NCBI RefSeq assembly: GCF_003001955.1
Contig: NZ_PVNH01000011.1
Location: 232,557 to 296,556 of the forward strand
Direction of reading: 5' to 3'
Origin: Prauserella shujinwangii
GTDB lineage: Bacteria > Actinomycetota > Actinomycetes > Mycobacteriales > Pseudonocardiaceae
Length of the DNA stretch: 64,000 nucleotides
This document shows, in pieces, positions 27,257-36,041 of this stretch. The position numbers and the translations under genes are program-made. The notes under the pieces are model-generated. The model had not been told where the DNA came from and ran no database searches. It saw only the letters and a list, made by a program, of their open reading frames with translations. Position 1 is the first letter of the stretch. Each line of letters opens with the position of its first letter.

Positions 27257-28519
27257 TTGGCGCTCGTAGTCCAGAAGTACGGCGGTTCGTCGCTGGAGAG
27301 CGCTGACCGGATCAAGCGCGTGGCCGAGCGGATCGTGGCCACGAAGAAGGCAGGCAACGAGGTCGTGGTGGTGTGCTCGGCGATGGGCGACACCACCGAC
27401 GAGTTGCTCGATCTCGCGGAACAGGTGAACCCGGTTCCCCCGGAACGCGAGATGGACATGCTGCTCACCGCGGGTGAGCGCATCTCCAACGCGCTTGTAG
27501 CGATGGCGATCTCGGCGCAGGGTGCCGAGGCGTGGTCGTTCACCGGTTCGCAAGCAGGCGTCGTCACCACGTCGGTTCACGGCAACGCACGGATCATCGA
27601 CGTCACGCCGAGCCGCGTGACGGAGGCGCTCGAGCAGGGTTACATCGCGCTCGTCGCCGGGTTCCAGGGCGTCGCCCAGGACACCAAGGACATCACCACG
27701 CTCGGCCGTGGTGGCTCCGACACCACCGCGGTCGCGCTCGCCGCGGCGCTGAACGCGGACGTGTGCGAGATCTACTCCGATGTGGACGGTGTGTACACCG
27801 CGGACCCGCGGATCGTGCCCAACGCACGCAAGCTCGACACGGTGCCCTACGAGGAGATGCTCGAGCTCGCCGCGAGCGGCTCGAAGATCCTGCACCTGCG
27901 CTCGGTCGAGTACGCCCGCCGTTATGGCGTGCCGATCCGCGTCCGCTCGTCCTACAGTGACAAGCCGGGCACCACCGTGGCCGGCTCTATCGAGGAGATC
28001 CCCGTGGAACAAGCGTTGATCACCGGTGTCGCGCACGACCGGTCGGAGGCCAAGATCACGGTCACCGGCGTGCCGGACCACGCCGGTGCGGCAGGCCGCA
28101 TCTTCCGCACGGTCGCGGACGCCGAGATCGACATCGACATGGTCCTGCAGAACATCTCCAACACGGCGGGGCGCACGGACATCACGTTCACGCTCTCGAA
28201 GGCGAACGGCCCGAAGGCGGTCGCCGAGCTGGAGAAGATCAAGGACGAGCTCGACTTCACGGCGGTGCTCTACGACGACCACGTCGGCAAGGTGTCGCTG
28301 GTCGGCGCGGGCATGCGCTCGCACCCTGGTGTCACGGCGAGCTTCTGTGAGGCGCTCGCCAAGGCCGGCGTGAACATCGAGATCATCAACACCTCGGAGA
28401 TCCGGATCTCGGTGCTGATCCGGGACGCGCAGCTCGACGACGCCGTGCGCGCGATCCACGAGGCATTCGAGCTCGGCGGCGACGAGGAGGCCGTCGTCTA
28501 CGCAGGGAGCGGACGCTGA
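27257..28519 (+). CDS. lysC: Aspartate kinase, alpha subunit
   Basis: The first enzyme of the aspartate family (Lys, Thr, Met) and of diaminopimelate for peptidoglycan. It is 420 residues from TTG 27257, with AGGAGG ten bases upstream. The kinase motif [11 protein letters not shown] (residues 4-14), the ATP-site [15 protein letters not shown] (about 150-164) and two C-terminal ACT domains (from about 265 and 345) are present. The ACT domains bind feedback inhibitors. An internal in-frame GTG with a good ribosome-binding site at 28004 fits separate synthesis of the beta subunit, as in Corynebacterium. The stop overlaps the asd start by one base. A noncoding leader of about 180 bases precedes the gene. 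Confidence 0.96.
   Translation: MALVVQKYGGSSLESADRIKRVAERIVATKKAGNEVVVVCSAMGDTTDELLDLAEQVNPVPPEREMDMLLTAGERISNALVAMAISAQGAEAWSFTGSQAGVVTTSVHGNARIIDVTPSRVTEALEQGYIALVAGFQGVAQDTKDITTLGRGGSDTTAVALAAALNADVCEIYSDVDGVYTADPRIVPNARKLDTVPYEEMLELAASGSKILHLRSVEYARRYGVPIRVRSSYSDKPGTTVAGSIEEIPVEQALITGVAHDRSEAKITVTGVPDHAGAAGRIFRTVADAEIDIDMVLQNISNTAGRTDITFTLSKANGPKAVAELEKIKDELDFTAVLYDDHVGKVSLVGAGMRSHPGVTASFCEALAKAGVNIEIINTSEIRISVLIRDAQLDDAVRAIHEAFELGGDEEAVVYAGSGR
28004..28519 (+). CDS. Aspartate kinase beta subunit from internal start
   Basis: The GTG at 28004 is codon 250 of lysC and is preceded by GAGGAG (27992-27997) with six bases between. Translation from it gives 171 residues beginning [12 protein letters not shown]. 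This matches the position, and closely the sequence, of the beta subunit start of Corynebacterium glutamicum aspartokinase (MEEAVLTGVA, from memory). The beta product would contain only the ACT regulatory domains and assemble as an alpha2beta2 enzyme. The start signal is seen; production of the beta chain is inference. Confidence 0.7.
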   Translation: MEQALITGVAHDRSEAKITVTGVPDHAGAAGRIFRTVADAEIDIDMVLQNISNTAGRTDITFTLSKANGPKAVAELEKIKDELDFTAVLYDDHVGKVSLVGAGMRSHPGVTASFCEALAKAGVNIEIINTSEIRISVLIRDAQLDDAVRAIHEAFELGGDEEAVVYAGSGR

Positions 28520-29592
28520 TGAGCAACGGACCCACACTCGCCCTGGTCGGTGCGACCGGTGCCGTCGGCACCGTCATGATCGACATCATCAACGGCAGGG
28601 AGTCGGTGCCGTGGGGGGAGATCCGGTTGATCGCCTCCCCGCGCTCGGCCGGCAAGAAGATCACGGTGCGGGGCGAGGAGCTCACGGTGATCGCCCTCTC
28701 GCCCGAGGCCTTCGACGGCGTGGACGTCGCCATGTTCGACGTGCCCGACGAGGTGTCCGCCGAGTGGGCGCCGATCGCGGCCGAGCGCGGCGCCGTCGCC
28801 GTGGACAACTCCGGTGCGTTCCGCATGGACGACGACGTGCCGCTGGTGGTGCCCGAGGTGAACGCCGACAAGGTGGCGGACCGGCCGAGGGGCATCATCG
28901 CCAACCCGAACTGCACCACGCTGTCGATGATGGCCGCACTCGGTGCGCTGCACCGGGAATTCGGCCTCAAGGAGCTGGTCGTGGCCTCGTACCAGGCGGC
29001 CTCCGGCGCCGGGCAGGACGGTGTCGACCGCCTGTACGCGGAGCTGGATGCCGTGTCGGGCAAGGGCCTCGGCGCGAAGGCGGGCGACGTGCGCGCGGCG
29101 CTCGAGGCGGGCGGACTGTCCCTTGCGGACACCCCGTTCGCCGGCACTCCGTTGGCGCTCAACGTGGTGCCTTCGGCCGGTTCCTACAAGGGTGACGGCT
29201 GGTTCTCCGAGGAGCTGAAGGTGCGCAACGAGTCGCGCAAGATCCTCGGGATCCCGGACCTGAAGGTGTCGGCGACCTGCGTGCGCGTTCCGGTGGTGAC
29301 CACGCACTCGCTGGCGGTGCACGCCACGTTCGAGCGTGAGGTCACGGTCGAGGCCGCGCACAAGGTGTTCGAGGCGCAGCCGTCCGTTGTCCTCGTTGAC
29401 GACCCCGAGAACGGCAGGTTCCCCTCCCCGGCCGAGGTCGTCGGCAACGACCCCACCTACGTGGGCCGGGTCCGGCAGGCGCTGGACTTCCCGAACACCC
29501 TCGACTTCTTCGTGTGTGGCGACAACCTCCGCAAGGGGGCCGCGCTCAACACGTACGAGGTCGCGGAGCAGCTGGCCCCCGAGTTCTCCTGA
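28519..29592 (+). CDS. asd: Aspartate-semialdehyde dehydrogenase
   Basis: A 357-residue enzyme that reduces aspartyl phosphate to aspartate semialdehyde, directly after lysC in the pathway and on the message. The NADP motif is VGATGAVG (residues 10-17), and the active-site Cys lies in NPNCTT (about 131-136). The [10 protein letters not shown] segment and the late substrate/His region [11 protein letters not shown] follow. The ATG at 28519 overlaps the lysC TGA, so expression is coupled. It is followed by a strong terminator palindrome. Confidence 0.96.
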   Translation: MSNGPTLALVGATGAVGTVMIDIINGRESVPWGEIRLIASPRSAGKKITVRGEELTVIALSPEAFDGVDVAMFDVPDEVSAEWAPIAAERGAVAVDNSGAFRMDDDVPLVVPEVNADKVADRPRGIIANPNCTTLSMMAALGALHREFGLKELVVASYQAASGAGQDGVDRLYAELDAVSGKGLGAKAGDVRAALEAGGLSLADTPFAGTPLALNVVPSAGSYKGDGWFSEELKVRNESRKILGIPDLKVSATCVRVPVVTTHSLAVHATFEREVTVEAAHKVFEAQPSVVLVDDPENGRFPSPAEVVGNDPTYVGRVRQALDFPNTLDFFVCGDNLRKGAALNTYEVAEQLAPEFS

Positions 29593-29594
29593 GG

Positions 29595-29647
29595 GCAGTG
29601 AAGGCCACCTTCAGTGCGTTCGACGCAGTGGAGGTGGCCTTCACTGC
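29595..29647 (+). terminator. Terminator palindrome after asd
   Basis: Perfect 16-base arms (29595-29610 and 29632-29647) with a partly self-pairing loop (CAGTGCG with CGCAGTG-like bases). It begins three bases after the asd stop and ends the lysC-asd message. It has the same opening word (GCAGTGAA) as the leuA terminator at 23921. Confidence 0.75.
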
Positions 29648-29677
29648 GAGCTGGTGCGGCACGGTAGGTTTCGGACC

Positions 29678-30058
29678 ATGTGGAAGAGAAGCGCACTGGC
29701 CGCGCTCGGAATCCTGGGTACCGTGGCGCTCGCCGGCTGCGACGACGTGAACTCCGCGATCGACCAGGCCGACCGCGCCGCCGACCGCGCGTCCGTGTGC
29801 ACGGAGGCGCTCGGCCTGGTGAACCTGAACCCGAACGTCGACCCCCAGCAGTTGCAGGCCGAGGCCGAGGAGAAGGCCAACCGGCTGCGCGAGCTCGGTC
29901 AGCAGGCGGCCGACCAGGAGGTGCAGCAGTCGCTGCAGCAGCTCGCCGACTCCTACGTCGAGCTGGAGCAGAAGCAGGCCACCGCCGCGGGCGAGTTCAA
30001 CCAGTGGCTGCAGAACAGCATGAAGCAGCTCGACGAGCTGCGGCAGGCCTGCCTCTGA
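29678..30058 (+). CDS. Small predicted lipoprotein with coiled-coil character
   Basis: A 126-residue exported protein. The signal peptide ends in a good lipobox, VALAGCDD (Cys near residue 21). The remainder is almost all helix-forming, rich in Gln, Glu and Ala (QQLQAEAEEKANRLRELGQQ, then EVQQSLQQLADSYVELEQKQ), with heptad-like spacing that suggests a coiled coil. One further Cys is near the N-terminal helix (SVCTEAL) and one is at the penultimate residue (QACL), which could form a disulfide. I do not recognise a characterised family. The ATG at 29678 and lipobox fix the start. It follows asd behind a terminator, so it is probably transcribed alone. Confidence 0.8.
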   Translation: MWKRSALAALGILGTVALAGCDDVNSAIDQADRAADRASVCTEALGLVNLNPNVDPQQLQAEAEEKANRLRELGQQAADQEVQQSLQQLADSYVELEQKQATAAGEFNQWLQNSMKQLDELRQACL

Positions 30059-30119
30059 CCGGACGCCGTCGCGGCCGGAACGCGGCACTCGCGGTCCTGG
30101 GCGAAGGACTCGCGGGCGG

Positions 30120-31313
30120 CTATCCGGTCGCGGCGGGGACCGGTTCCCGTACCCGGCGGCGTTGTAGCGCGAGCCCGACGGCGGCGAACAGCAGGCCACC
30201 CGCACCGGCCGCCGCGAAACCCCAGCCCGGCGCGGAGTGGTCCATCACGAAGCCCACGACCGGGGCGCCGAGGGCGAGCCCGATCCGCGTCGCCGAGTCC
30301 TGCAGCCCCATCGCCTCGCCGCGGACGCCGGGCGGCGCCAGCGCGCTGACCGCCTCGGTGGTGGCGGCGAGCGTGGGCGCGCAGGCCAGGTTCATCGGCA
30401 CGAGCGCGAGCGCGAGCAGCCACCACGGCTGGTCCACCAGCCCGACGGGCAGCACCAGCACCGACAGCAGCACCATCAGCGGCAGCTGGGACAGCGACCG
30501 CGGGACGGCGCCGTGGACCAGCCCGCCCACCGCCGACGCCACCGCCATCACGGCGATCACCACCCCGGTCCACTCGACCTCGCCGGAGGCGCGCAACGCG
30601 GCGAGCGCCGCGATCTCCGTGCCCATCAGCACGAACGTCGCGCCCACCGCGATGAACAGCGCGGCCACCAGCGGCGCGGTGAGCCAGGTCCGGATCGGCT
30701 GCCGGGCCGTCCTCGGCGCGGCCGACTCCGCCGCGGTCCGCACCGGCGGGTTCGCCGCGTACAGCACGGCCGCCACCGCACCGAACGCGATGCCGATCGA
30801 CGTCAGGGCGACGGTGGACGACAGCTGGGTGCTGACGAGGATGCCCAGCGCGGGGCCGATCATGAAAGACGTCTCGAGTGACATCATGTCCATCGAGTAC
30901 GCCGTGCGCCGCTGCGGCGGCGGCACGAGTGCGGTGAGCACCTGCCGCGCGAGCGAGCCCGCCGGAACGGTGAGCATGCCCGCCGGAAGCGCCACCACGA
31001 GCAGCGCCTCGTAGGGCAAGTGCGGCGTGCTGAGCCAGTACGCACACGACGCCAGCCCGCACAGCGCCACCGCGGGGCGCAGCCCGTGCCGGTCGATCAA
31101 CCTCCCGATCAGCGGCGCCCCGAGCGCGCTGCCGATCGTCGTCGCCGTGCCGATCAGGCCCGCGGCACCGTAGCCGCGCCCGAGCTCACTCACGACGTGC
31201 AGCGTCAGCGTGATGCCCATCGCCGTCATCGGCAGGCGGGCGACGAACATCAGCAGGATCGACGCCGGAACGCCGGGCAGGCGCAGGACGCGGAGGTAGG
31301 GCTGGAGCGGCAC
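30120..31313 (-). CDS. MFS transporter
   Basis: A multidrug-type major facilitator protein with about 12 membrane segments, 397 residues if started at GTG 31313. The A-motif-like loop GAPLIGRLIDRHGLRPAVA lies between helices 2 and 3, and the second half shows GVRGEAMGLQDSATRIGLAL. The longest ORF extends to 31727 but that extension is low-complexity and antisense to a decayed region, so it is rejected; TTG at 31325 or 31349 remains possible. It resembles the MFS protein at 49189 in length and motif style. The substrate is unknown. Confidence 0.85.
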   Translation of the reverse strand: MPLQPYLRVLRLPGVPASILLMFVARLPMTAMGITLTLHVVSELGRGYGAAGLIGTATTIGSALGAPLIGRLIDRHGLRPAVALCGLASCAYWLSTPHLPYEALLVVALPAGMLTVPAGSLARQVLTALVPPPQRRTAYSMDMMSLETSFMIGPALGILVSTQLSSTVALTSIGIAFGAVAAVLYAANPPVRTAAESAAPRTARQPIRTWLTAPLVAALFIAVGATFVLMGTEIAALAALRASGEVEWTGVVIAVMAVASAVGGLVHGAVPRSLSQLPLMVLLSVLVLPVGLVDQPWWLLALALVPMNLACAPTLAATTEAVSALAPPGVRGEAMGLQDSATRIGLALGAPVVGFVMDHSAPGWGFAAAGAGGLLFAAVGLALQRRRVREPVPAATG

Positions 31314-31359
31314 GCTCCGAGCCAACCGCAGGTTGGTACGTCCGTGCAACTTTTTTGTG

Positions 31360-31660
31360 CTGGCTCCCCGGCGCCACCCCCATGACCGGGCCGAGCCCGG
31401 CAGCGGCACCACCGTGGGCGACCCGATCAGCGGTCCGGCGCACTCGGTCTTCCCGATCAACGTGCCGTTCGTGCTGCCCGGGATCGCCGCTCTCGCGCCG
31501 CGCCCGGAACCCGCGCGTGGGTGCGCGCCTGCCGCTCGGCCGGCCTCGCCTGGGCCGCCGTGCTCGTGACGGTCCCGTCGCTCGCGTGGATGGGTGCCGT
31601 GTTCGCCGCCGTTACCGGGTCCGCCGGGGCCATGGTGCCCACCGCCGTTCCCCGCCGGGC
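31360..31660 (+). pseudogene. Decayed membrane-protein fragment
   Basis: Two plus-strand frames look protein-like but are out of register. The first (about 31380-31500) reads GTTVGDPISGPAHSVFPINV and continues to LPGIAALAP. The second (about 31500-31650) reads RAWVRACRSAGLAWAAVLVT and continues through a membrane-helix-like stretch, SLAWMGAVFAAVTG. Joining them needs one frameshift near 31500. No start or stop frames a complete gene. It lies upstream of, and antisense to, spurious extensions of the neighbouring genes. A small integral membrane protein that lost function is the simplest reading. The original family is not recognisable to me. Confidence 0.35.
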
Positions 31661-32109
31661 AGGCGTTCGCGTAGCGCGGCGCGTTCGGCGCGGCGCAGAC
31701 GGGTCCGGCTGGAACCCTTCTCGTCACCGGCCCGGTACCAGCGCTCGTGCCACCAGCCGCCGTCGCGGACCAGGCGCTCGCCGAACGTGCCCGCCGTCAG
31801 CGCGGTCACGTGGGTTCGCAGTTCCGCGGCACATTCCTCGACGGTTTCCGCGCAGGCGTCGCACCGGCAGTGCGGCAGGGTCAGCTCCGTGCCACCGAGC
31901 CGGACACGGAGTGCGGGACGTCCGTCGAACACCATCGTCAGCGGCGCGGCGTCCCGGTCGGCGGGCACGAGGCGCACCGCGGGTGCGGGTCCGCCCCGCC
32001 CGTCGGGCTCGGTGGTCGTCTCGGTCGTGACGGCGTAGTCGCGGGCCAGCTCGGCGAGCACCGCGCGGCCGATCGCGTGCAGCGCGGCGTAGCGTCCCGG
32101 GTCGCTCAC
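31612..32109 (-). CDS. DUF6226-like family protein
   Basis: A 165-residue cytoplasmic protein of unknown function. It shows features I associate with the DUF6226 family: AVRLVPADRDAAPLTMVF in the first half, a Cys-rich LPHCRCDACAETVEE near residues 75-89, and an ending PWPRRTR. The Cys pair (HCRCDAC) looks able to hold a metal but is short of four well-spaced ligands. GTG at 32109 is supported by GGGAGGATGGGG just upstream. It stands alone between an MFS gene and a secreted-protein gene. A long palindrome sits immediately upstream of its ribosome-binding site, which is unusual. Confidence 0.72.
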   Translation of the reverse strand: MSDPGRYAALHAIGRAVLAELARDYAVTTETTTEPDGRGGPAPAVRLVPADRDAAPLTMVFDGRPALRVRLGGTELTLPHCRCDACAETVEECAAELRTHVTALTAGTFGERLVRDGGWWHERWYRAGDEKGSSRTRLRRAERAALRERLPGGERRWAPWPRRTR

Positions 32110-32131
32110 ACCCCCATCCTCCCTGGGGAGG

Positions 32132-32184
32132 GGGAGCGAGGGAGCTTTACTACCGTCAGACGGCAGTAAAGCTCCCTCGCTCCC
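32132..32184. repeat. Long palindrome in the 5' region of the DUF6226-like gene
   Basis: Perfect 20-base arms (32132-32151 and 32165-32184) plus an inner five-base pair (CCGTC at 32153-32157 with GACGG at 32159-32163). It has the size and style of the gene-end terminators here. It lies between two divergent genes, however, 23 bases before the GTG of one. It may be an orphan terminator of a deleted gene, or a regulatory stem in the leader of the DUF6226-like gene. Confidence 0.6.
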
Positions 32185-32635
32185 GGTGCGGCGACAAGGT
32201 CGAGGAGGCGTTCCGGAAGGAGGCCCGGGGCCCACCGCGGAACACGGCGCGGCCCGGCTGGTGGCCCGGGGCCGCGTTGTGCTGTGGACAGAGTGTTCGT
32301 TGCGACAAACGTGGGCGAATTACGCCGTTGTGGTTTAACTGTCGTACTGACACCACGGGGTGATCAGGGGAATCAATCACCGATTACCTCCCTGTGGGTT
32401 ACCCAGATGGACCATCGGGTGATGTGACTACACAACGCAGTAGCCGTACTTTCGAACGTTGATCTTCCGGGCGAAAGGTAACCGGTCCGCGTTCATCAAT
32501 TGTGGGTCATTCGAGCGAATCGAATTCGGCACGTGAGGATCGGAAATCAGCCCGGCGTGGTGATCGTCTGGTGAAGGCCCGACACGGTTGGTATCCAGTT
32601 TGCCGTTGGGTCTTTCGAAGGCCGGGAGGTATTAA
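32185..32635. other. Non-coding region upstream of secreted-protein gene
   Basis: About 450 bases without a credible reading frame. The sequence is less GC-rich than its surroundings, especially 32280-32560, which suits promoter DNA or an old insertion. A short symmetric stretch (GTGATC then GATTGATTCCCC-like bases) lies around 32360-32385. I see no known riboswitch core. The last 15 bases carry the GGGAGG ribosome-binding site of the next gene. Confidence 0.5.
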
Positions 32636-33163
32636 ATGAAAGGCAGGATTGCCCGCGCCATCGCGGCGGCCGCCGCCGGCGTCATGCTGGCGGTGACCGG
32701 ATCCGGGATGGCCGCGGCGAGCGTGGTCGAGGGCGGCAAGGGGTCCTCGAGCACGGAAGCCGCGGGCACGAAGGTGCTCGAACTACGGGACGAACTGACG
32801 AGGAAGGCCTACGCCGGTGACGTCGCCGGCACCCAGGACACCCTCGCCAGGCTCGATCCGCTGCTGGCCGACCTGGCGGCCGGACAGCAGTACTCCATCC
32901 AGGCGGAGTCCCAGCAGCGGGCCGACGTCGCGCACCAGCACGCGCGGGAGGCGGCGAGGCTGCTCGCCGACCCGTCGGCGACCCCGAGGCAGGTGCCGAG
33001 CGTTCCGCTGCCGGAGATCCCCGACCTGCCCCCGCCGCTCGACGTGGTCAGCAACCTGCTGAAGAGCCTGCTGTCCGCGGTGACCGGGCTGCTGGCCGGT
33101 CTGCTCGGCGGTGGCGTGCCCGAGCTGCCCGTTCCGGAGACTCCGGAGGTGCCCGCGCCCTGA
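32636..33163 (+). CDS. Secreted protein of unknown function
   Basis: A 175-residue exported protein. The signal peptide (MKGRIARAIAAAAAGVMLAV, cleaved probably after the AAAS region near residue 30) leads to a helical, charged middle (residues 45-115). A Pro-rich stretch (PSVPLPEIPDLPPPLDVV) follows, then a hydrophobic, Gly/Leu-rich segment (LLKSLLSAVTGLLAGLLGGG) and a PELPVPETPEVP tail. The late hydrophobic segment may associate with membrane or wall. GGGAGG seven bases before the ATG gives a confident start. The long upstream non-coding region suggests complex control. I do not recognise the family. Confidence 0.85.
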   Translation: MKGRIARAIAAAAAGVMLAVTGSGMAAASVVEGGKGSSSTEAAGTKVLELRDELTRKAYAGDVAGTQDTLARLDPLLADLAAGQQYSIQAESQQRADVAHQHAREAARLLADPSATPRQVPSVPLPEIPDLPPPLDVVSNLLKSLLSAVTGLLAGLLGGGVPELPVPETPEVPAP

Positions 33164-33182
33164 CCGGTCGCGAAGAGGGGGA

Positions 33183-33220
33183 GCGGAATCCGGCGGCGAC
33201 AATGCGCCGCCGGATTCCGC
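33183..33220. terminator. Bidirectional hairpin terminator
   Basis: Perfect 16-base arms (33183-33198 and 33205-33220) around a six-base loop, lying between the convergent secreted-protein gene and alpha/beta-hydrolase gene. It is followed by TCTTATT, a weak T-rich tail. Confidence 0.75.
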
Positions 33221-33226
33221 CGCGTC

Positions 33227-34288
33227 TTATTGCTCCCGCGATTTCCGGCTGAGTCCCATTCGCAGGGCGCCGGCGGCCTCGGCGGTGGCTTCGGTAAACC
33301 GCCTGCCGACGCCGAGGAAATTGATGTAACCGTGAATGAGGTCGTGCTGCCTGCTCAGTGCGACCGGGACTCCCGCCTCCGCCAGCCGCCGTGCGTAGGC
33401 CTCGCCTTCGTCGCGCAGGGGGTCGAAGCCCGCCGTCGCGACGTAGGCGGGAGGCAGTCCCTCCAGGTGCTCGGCCAGCAGCGGCGACATCCGGGGATCG
33501 GCACGGTCGACACCGTCGGGCGCGTAGTGGTCGAGGAACCACGTCATGTGCTCGTCGGTGAGGAAGAACCCGTCGCCGAACAGCTCACGGGAGCGCCGCC
33601 GCACCGTGGCGTCGACCCCGGGGTAGAACAGCAGCTGGAACGCGGGTGCCGGGCCACCGCGCCGCGTGGTCACCTGCGCCGTGACGGCCGCGAGGTTGCC
33701 ACCCGCGCTGTCTCCGCCCACCGCGATCCGATCCGGATCCGCTCCCAGCTCGGCCGCCTTCGCGTGGGCGTAGTCGAAGGCCAGCACCGCGTCCTCGGTC
33801 GCGGCGGGGAACGGGTGCTCCGGCGCGAGGCGATACTCGACCGACAGCACCCGCACCCCGGCCCGGGCCGCGAGGAAGCGGGCGGTGTTGTCGTGGCTCG
33901 CGCGGGTGCCGATCACCCAGCCGCCGCCGTGGTAGAAGACCAGCAGCCCCGAGCCGTCGGGCAGGCCCTCGGGGGTGTACAGGGTCGAGGGGAGCGTGCC
34001 GTACTCGGCCGGGATCGGCACCTCACGCGTGTGCACCGGCTGGATGGGCCTGCCGCTCACCAGGTGCCGCGACTCGTCGAGCGCCGCACGCGACGCCTCG
34101 ACCGACGACCCGACCAGCGCGGTGCCGCTGAGCTGCTGCATGCGGAGAAGCAGTTGCGCGTCGAGCGCGAGCTCCTGCCCGTCGATGCGGATCGGCCTGC
34201 CCGCGATCGCCCTGCGCACCGGCCTGGGCAGCGCGTAAAGGAGCTGGGCGGCCGCGGCCTGCACCCGGACCCGCAACGGTATCGACAT
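33227..34288 (-). CDS. Alpha/beta hydrolase of the hormone-sensitive lipase family
   Basis: A 353-residue esterase/lipase. The oxyanion-hole motif HGGGWVIGT (about residues 120-128) defines the hormone-sensitive lipase group. The nucleophile lies in GDSAGG (about 191-196), the acid in GFDPLRDEGE (about 290-299), and the His in HDLIHGYINF near 323. It hydrolyses short acyl esters or lipids. ATG 34288 is supported by GAGGAGGAGA directly upstream. It is divergent from the FMN-reductase gene at 34414. Confidence 0.92.
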   Translation of the reverse strand: MSIPLRVRVQAAAAQLLYALPRPVRRAIAGRPIRIDGQELALDAQLLLRMQQLSGTALVGSSVEASRAALDESRHLVSGRPIQPVHTREVPIPAEYGTLPSTLYTPEGLPDGSGLLVFYHGGGWVIGTRASHDNTARFLAARAGVRVLSVEYRLAPEHPFPAATEDAVLAFDYAHAKAAELGADPDRIAVGGDSAGGNLAAVTAQVTTRRGGPAPAFQLLFYPGVDATVRRRSRELFGDGFFLTDEHMTWFLDHYAPDGVDRADPRMSPLLAEHLEGLPPAYVATAGFDPLRDEGEAYARRLAEAGVPVALSRQHDLIHGYINFLGVGRRFTEATAEAAGALRMGLSRKSREQ

Positions 34289-34413
34289 GTCTCCTCCTCG
34301 TGGCCGGTGTCCAGGACAGAGGTTACTAACGAGTAGCCGTCCGGCCAACTGTGACGGATGTCCCCGCACCCCGAGATGGCTCTCGACCTAACTGGAAGGT
34401 TTAGCCTCGTGGA

Positions 34414-34989
34414 GTGACTTCCACAGCTGCGATCAAGGTCCTCGGTCTCGGTGGCTCCCTGCGTGACGGCTCGCAGTCGGAGCGGGCGCTGCGCATCGCG
34501 CTCGCCGGAGCCGCCGAGGCGGGCGCGGAGACCAGGGCCGTGACCGGCGGCGACCTCGCGCTGCCGTTCTACGACGCGGCCGAGGACCGCCGGTCCGCCG
34601 ACGCCGCGGCGCTGATCGAGCAGGTGCGCACCGCCGACGGGCTGATCGTCGTGTCACCCGGTTACCACGGCGCGATGTCCGGCCTGGTGAAGAACGCCCT
34701 GGACTACGTCGAGGACCTGCGCTCGGACACCCGCCCCTACCTGCACGGCCGCGGTGTCGGGCTGATCGCCGTGGCCCATGGCTGGCAGGCCGCCGTCACC
34801 ACGCTCGCGCAGCTGCGCCAGGTCACGCACGCCCTGCGCGGGTGGCCCACACCGCTCGGCGGGGCCGTCAACACCGCCGAGGTCAAGTTCGACGACGCGG
34901 GTGGCGCGTCGGAGGAGAAGGTCTTCCACAACCTTCGCCTGATCGGGCGACAGGTCGTGGAGTTCGGCCTGGCTCAGCGAGCGCTCTGA
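34414..34989 (+). CDS. NADPH-dependent FMN reductase
   Basis: A 191-residue flavodoxin-like reductase. The phosphate-binding GGSLRDGSQSERAL (residues 13-26) and the flavin-ring loop SPGYHGAMSGLVKNALDYVE (about 81-100) are typical of the SsuE/ArsH-type group. It supplies reduced flavin or reduces quinones. GTG at 34414 starts the gene. It stands upstream of ohr and dps on the same strand (gaps of 61 and 32 bases), suggesting a role in oxidative stress. Confidence 0.9.
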   Translation: MTSTAAIKVLGLGGSLRDGSQSERALRIALAGAAEAGAETRAVTGGDLALPFYDAAEDRRSADAAALIEQVRTADGLIVVSPGYHGAMSGLVKNALDYVEDLRSDTRPYLHGRGVGLIAVAHGWQAAVTTLAQLRQVTHALRGWPTPLGGAVNTAEVKFDDAGGASEEKVFHNLRLIGRQVVEFGLAQRAL

Positions 34990-35050
34990 CGCGTTTCGGG
35001 TTCTCCTGGTTCGGGTAGTCCCCTACCGAGTTTGGAGGGGTTCCCGACTG

Positions 35051-35476
35051 ATGGCTGATGCGATCTACACCGCTACGGCGACCGCACGCGGCGACGGCCG
35101 CGACGGCGAAGTGACCTCGTCCGACGGCGTGCTGGACGAGAAGCTGGCGGTGCCCAAGGAGCTCGGTGGTCCCGGTGGCTCGTTCACCAACCCCGAGCAG
35201 CTCTTCGCCGCCGGGTACTCGGCCTGCTTCCACGGCGCGCTGCGCGCGGTCGCCGGGAAGACGGGCGTGGAACTGGGTGAGACGGAAGTCACCGTGGACG
35301 TCCACCTCGGCAAGACGGAGGCGGGCCAGTTCGCGCTCGCCGTCGACCTGACCGCCTCGCTGCCGGGCATGGAGCAGGGCAAAGCGGACGAGCTGGTGGC
35401 CCAGGCCCACCAGACGTGCCCCTACTCCAGCGCGACCAGGGGAAACATCGCCGTGACGGTCTCAGCCAGGACCTGA
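35051..35476 (+). CDS. ohr: Organic hydroperoxide resistance protein (Ohr/OsmC)
   Basis: A 141-residue thiol peroxidase that reduces organic hydroperoxides. The two catalytic cysteines lie in GYSACFHGAL (about Cys 59) and AHQTCPYS (about Cys 124), and the Arg-containing RAVAGKTGVEL region follows the first. The spacing is that of Ohr rather than general OsmC. The ATG at 35051 has GGAGGGG 9-14 bases upstream. No marR-type ohrR gene is adjacent. It is probably co-transcribed with dps. Confidence 0.94.
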   Translation: MADAIYTATATARGDGRDGEVTSSDGVLDEKLAVPKELGGPGGSFTNPEQLFAAGYSACFHGALRAVAGKTGVELGETEVTVDVHLGKTEAGQFALAVDLTASLPGMEQGKADELVAQAHQTCPYSSATRGNIAVTVSART

Positions 35477-35508
35477 TGGCCCGAACCGCAGCACAGAGAG
35501 GACGGATC

Positions 35509-35991
35509 ATGGCCAACGCACCCATCACGAGCCCACTCACCGAGAGCGACAAGGAAGTCACCGCCAACGCGCTGCAGTCCACGCTGGTCGACCTGATCGA
35601 CCTGTCGCTGATCGGCAAGCAGGCGCACTGGAACGTCGTGGGCAGGCAGTTCCGCAGCGTGCACCTGCAGCTGGACGAGCTGGTCAGCGCCGCGCGCGGC
35701 TTCACCGACGACGTCGCCGAGCGGGCGAACGCGATCGGGGTCTCCCCGAACGGCAAGGCGAAGACCGTCGCCGAGAGCTCCGGCGTGTCCGAGTACCCGG
35801 ACAACTGGCAGTCGGCCGAGACGACGGTGGACGCGATCGTCGAGCGGCTCGAGCAGGTGATCCGCAGGTTGCGCACCCGGATCGACGAGACCGACAAGAG
35901 TGACCTGGTGACCCAGGACCTGCTCATCGAGATCGCCCAGGAGCTGGAGAAGCAGCACTGGATGTGGCAGGCCCAGCAGGCCGACCGCTGA
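35509..35991 (+). CDS. dps: Dps-type DNA-protecting ferritin
   Basis: A 160-residue miniferritin that stores iron at a ferroxidase centre between subunits and can bind DNA. The Dps signature is clear: LIGKQAHWNVVGRQFRSVHL (about residues 34-53), with His, and then LDELVSAARGFTDDVAERA providing Asp and Glu ligands. The helical C-terminus ends in HWMWQAQQ. The ATG at 35509 follows AGAGAGGACGG. It is downstream of ohr by 32 bases, consistent with a shared oxidative-stress transcript, and ends at a hairpin. Confidence 0.94.
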   Translation: MANAPITSPLTESDKEVTANALQSTLVDLIDLSLIGKQAHWNVVGRQFRSVHLQLDELVSAARGFTDDVAERANAIGVSPNGKAKTVAESSGVSEYPDNWQSAETTVDAIVERLEQVIRRLRTRIDETDKSDLVTQDLLIEIAQELEKQHWMWQAQQADR

Positions 35992-36005
35992 CGCCCGCTT
36001 TTCGT

Positions 36006-36030
36006 CCCCCAAGGCCACCTTGGGGGACGG
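36006..36030. terminator. Bidirectional hairpin terminator after dps
   Basis: Perfect 11-base arms (36006-36016 and 36020-36030) with a three-base loop lie between the stop codons of the convergent dps and S9-peptidase genes. Confidence 0.75.
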
Positions 36031-36041
36031 TCTTGGGTCCC

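Noticed and set aside
32280..32600. Possible cyclic-di-AMP or other riboswitch upstream of the secreted-protein gene
   Set aside because: Actinobacterial wall-protein genes often have one, but I could not find the conserved core bases or pairing here.
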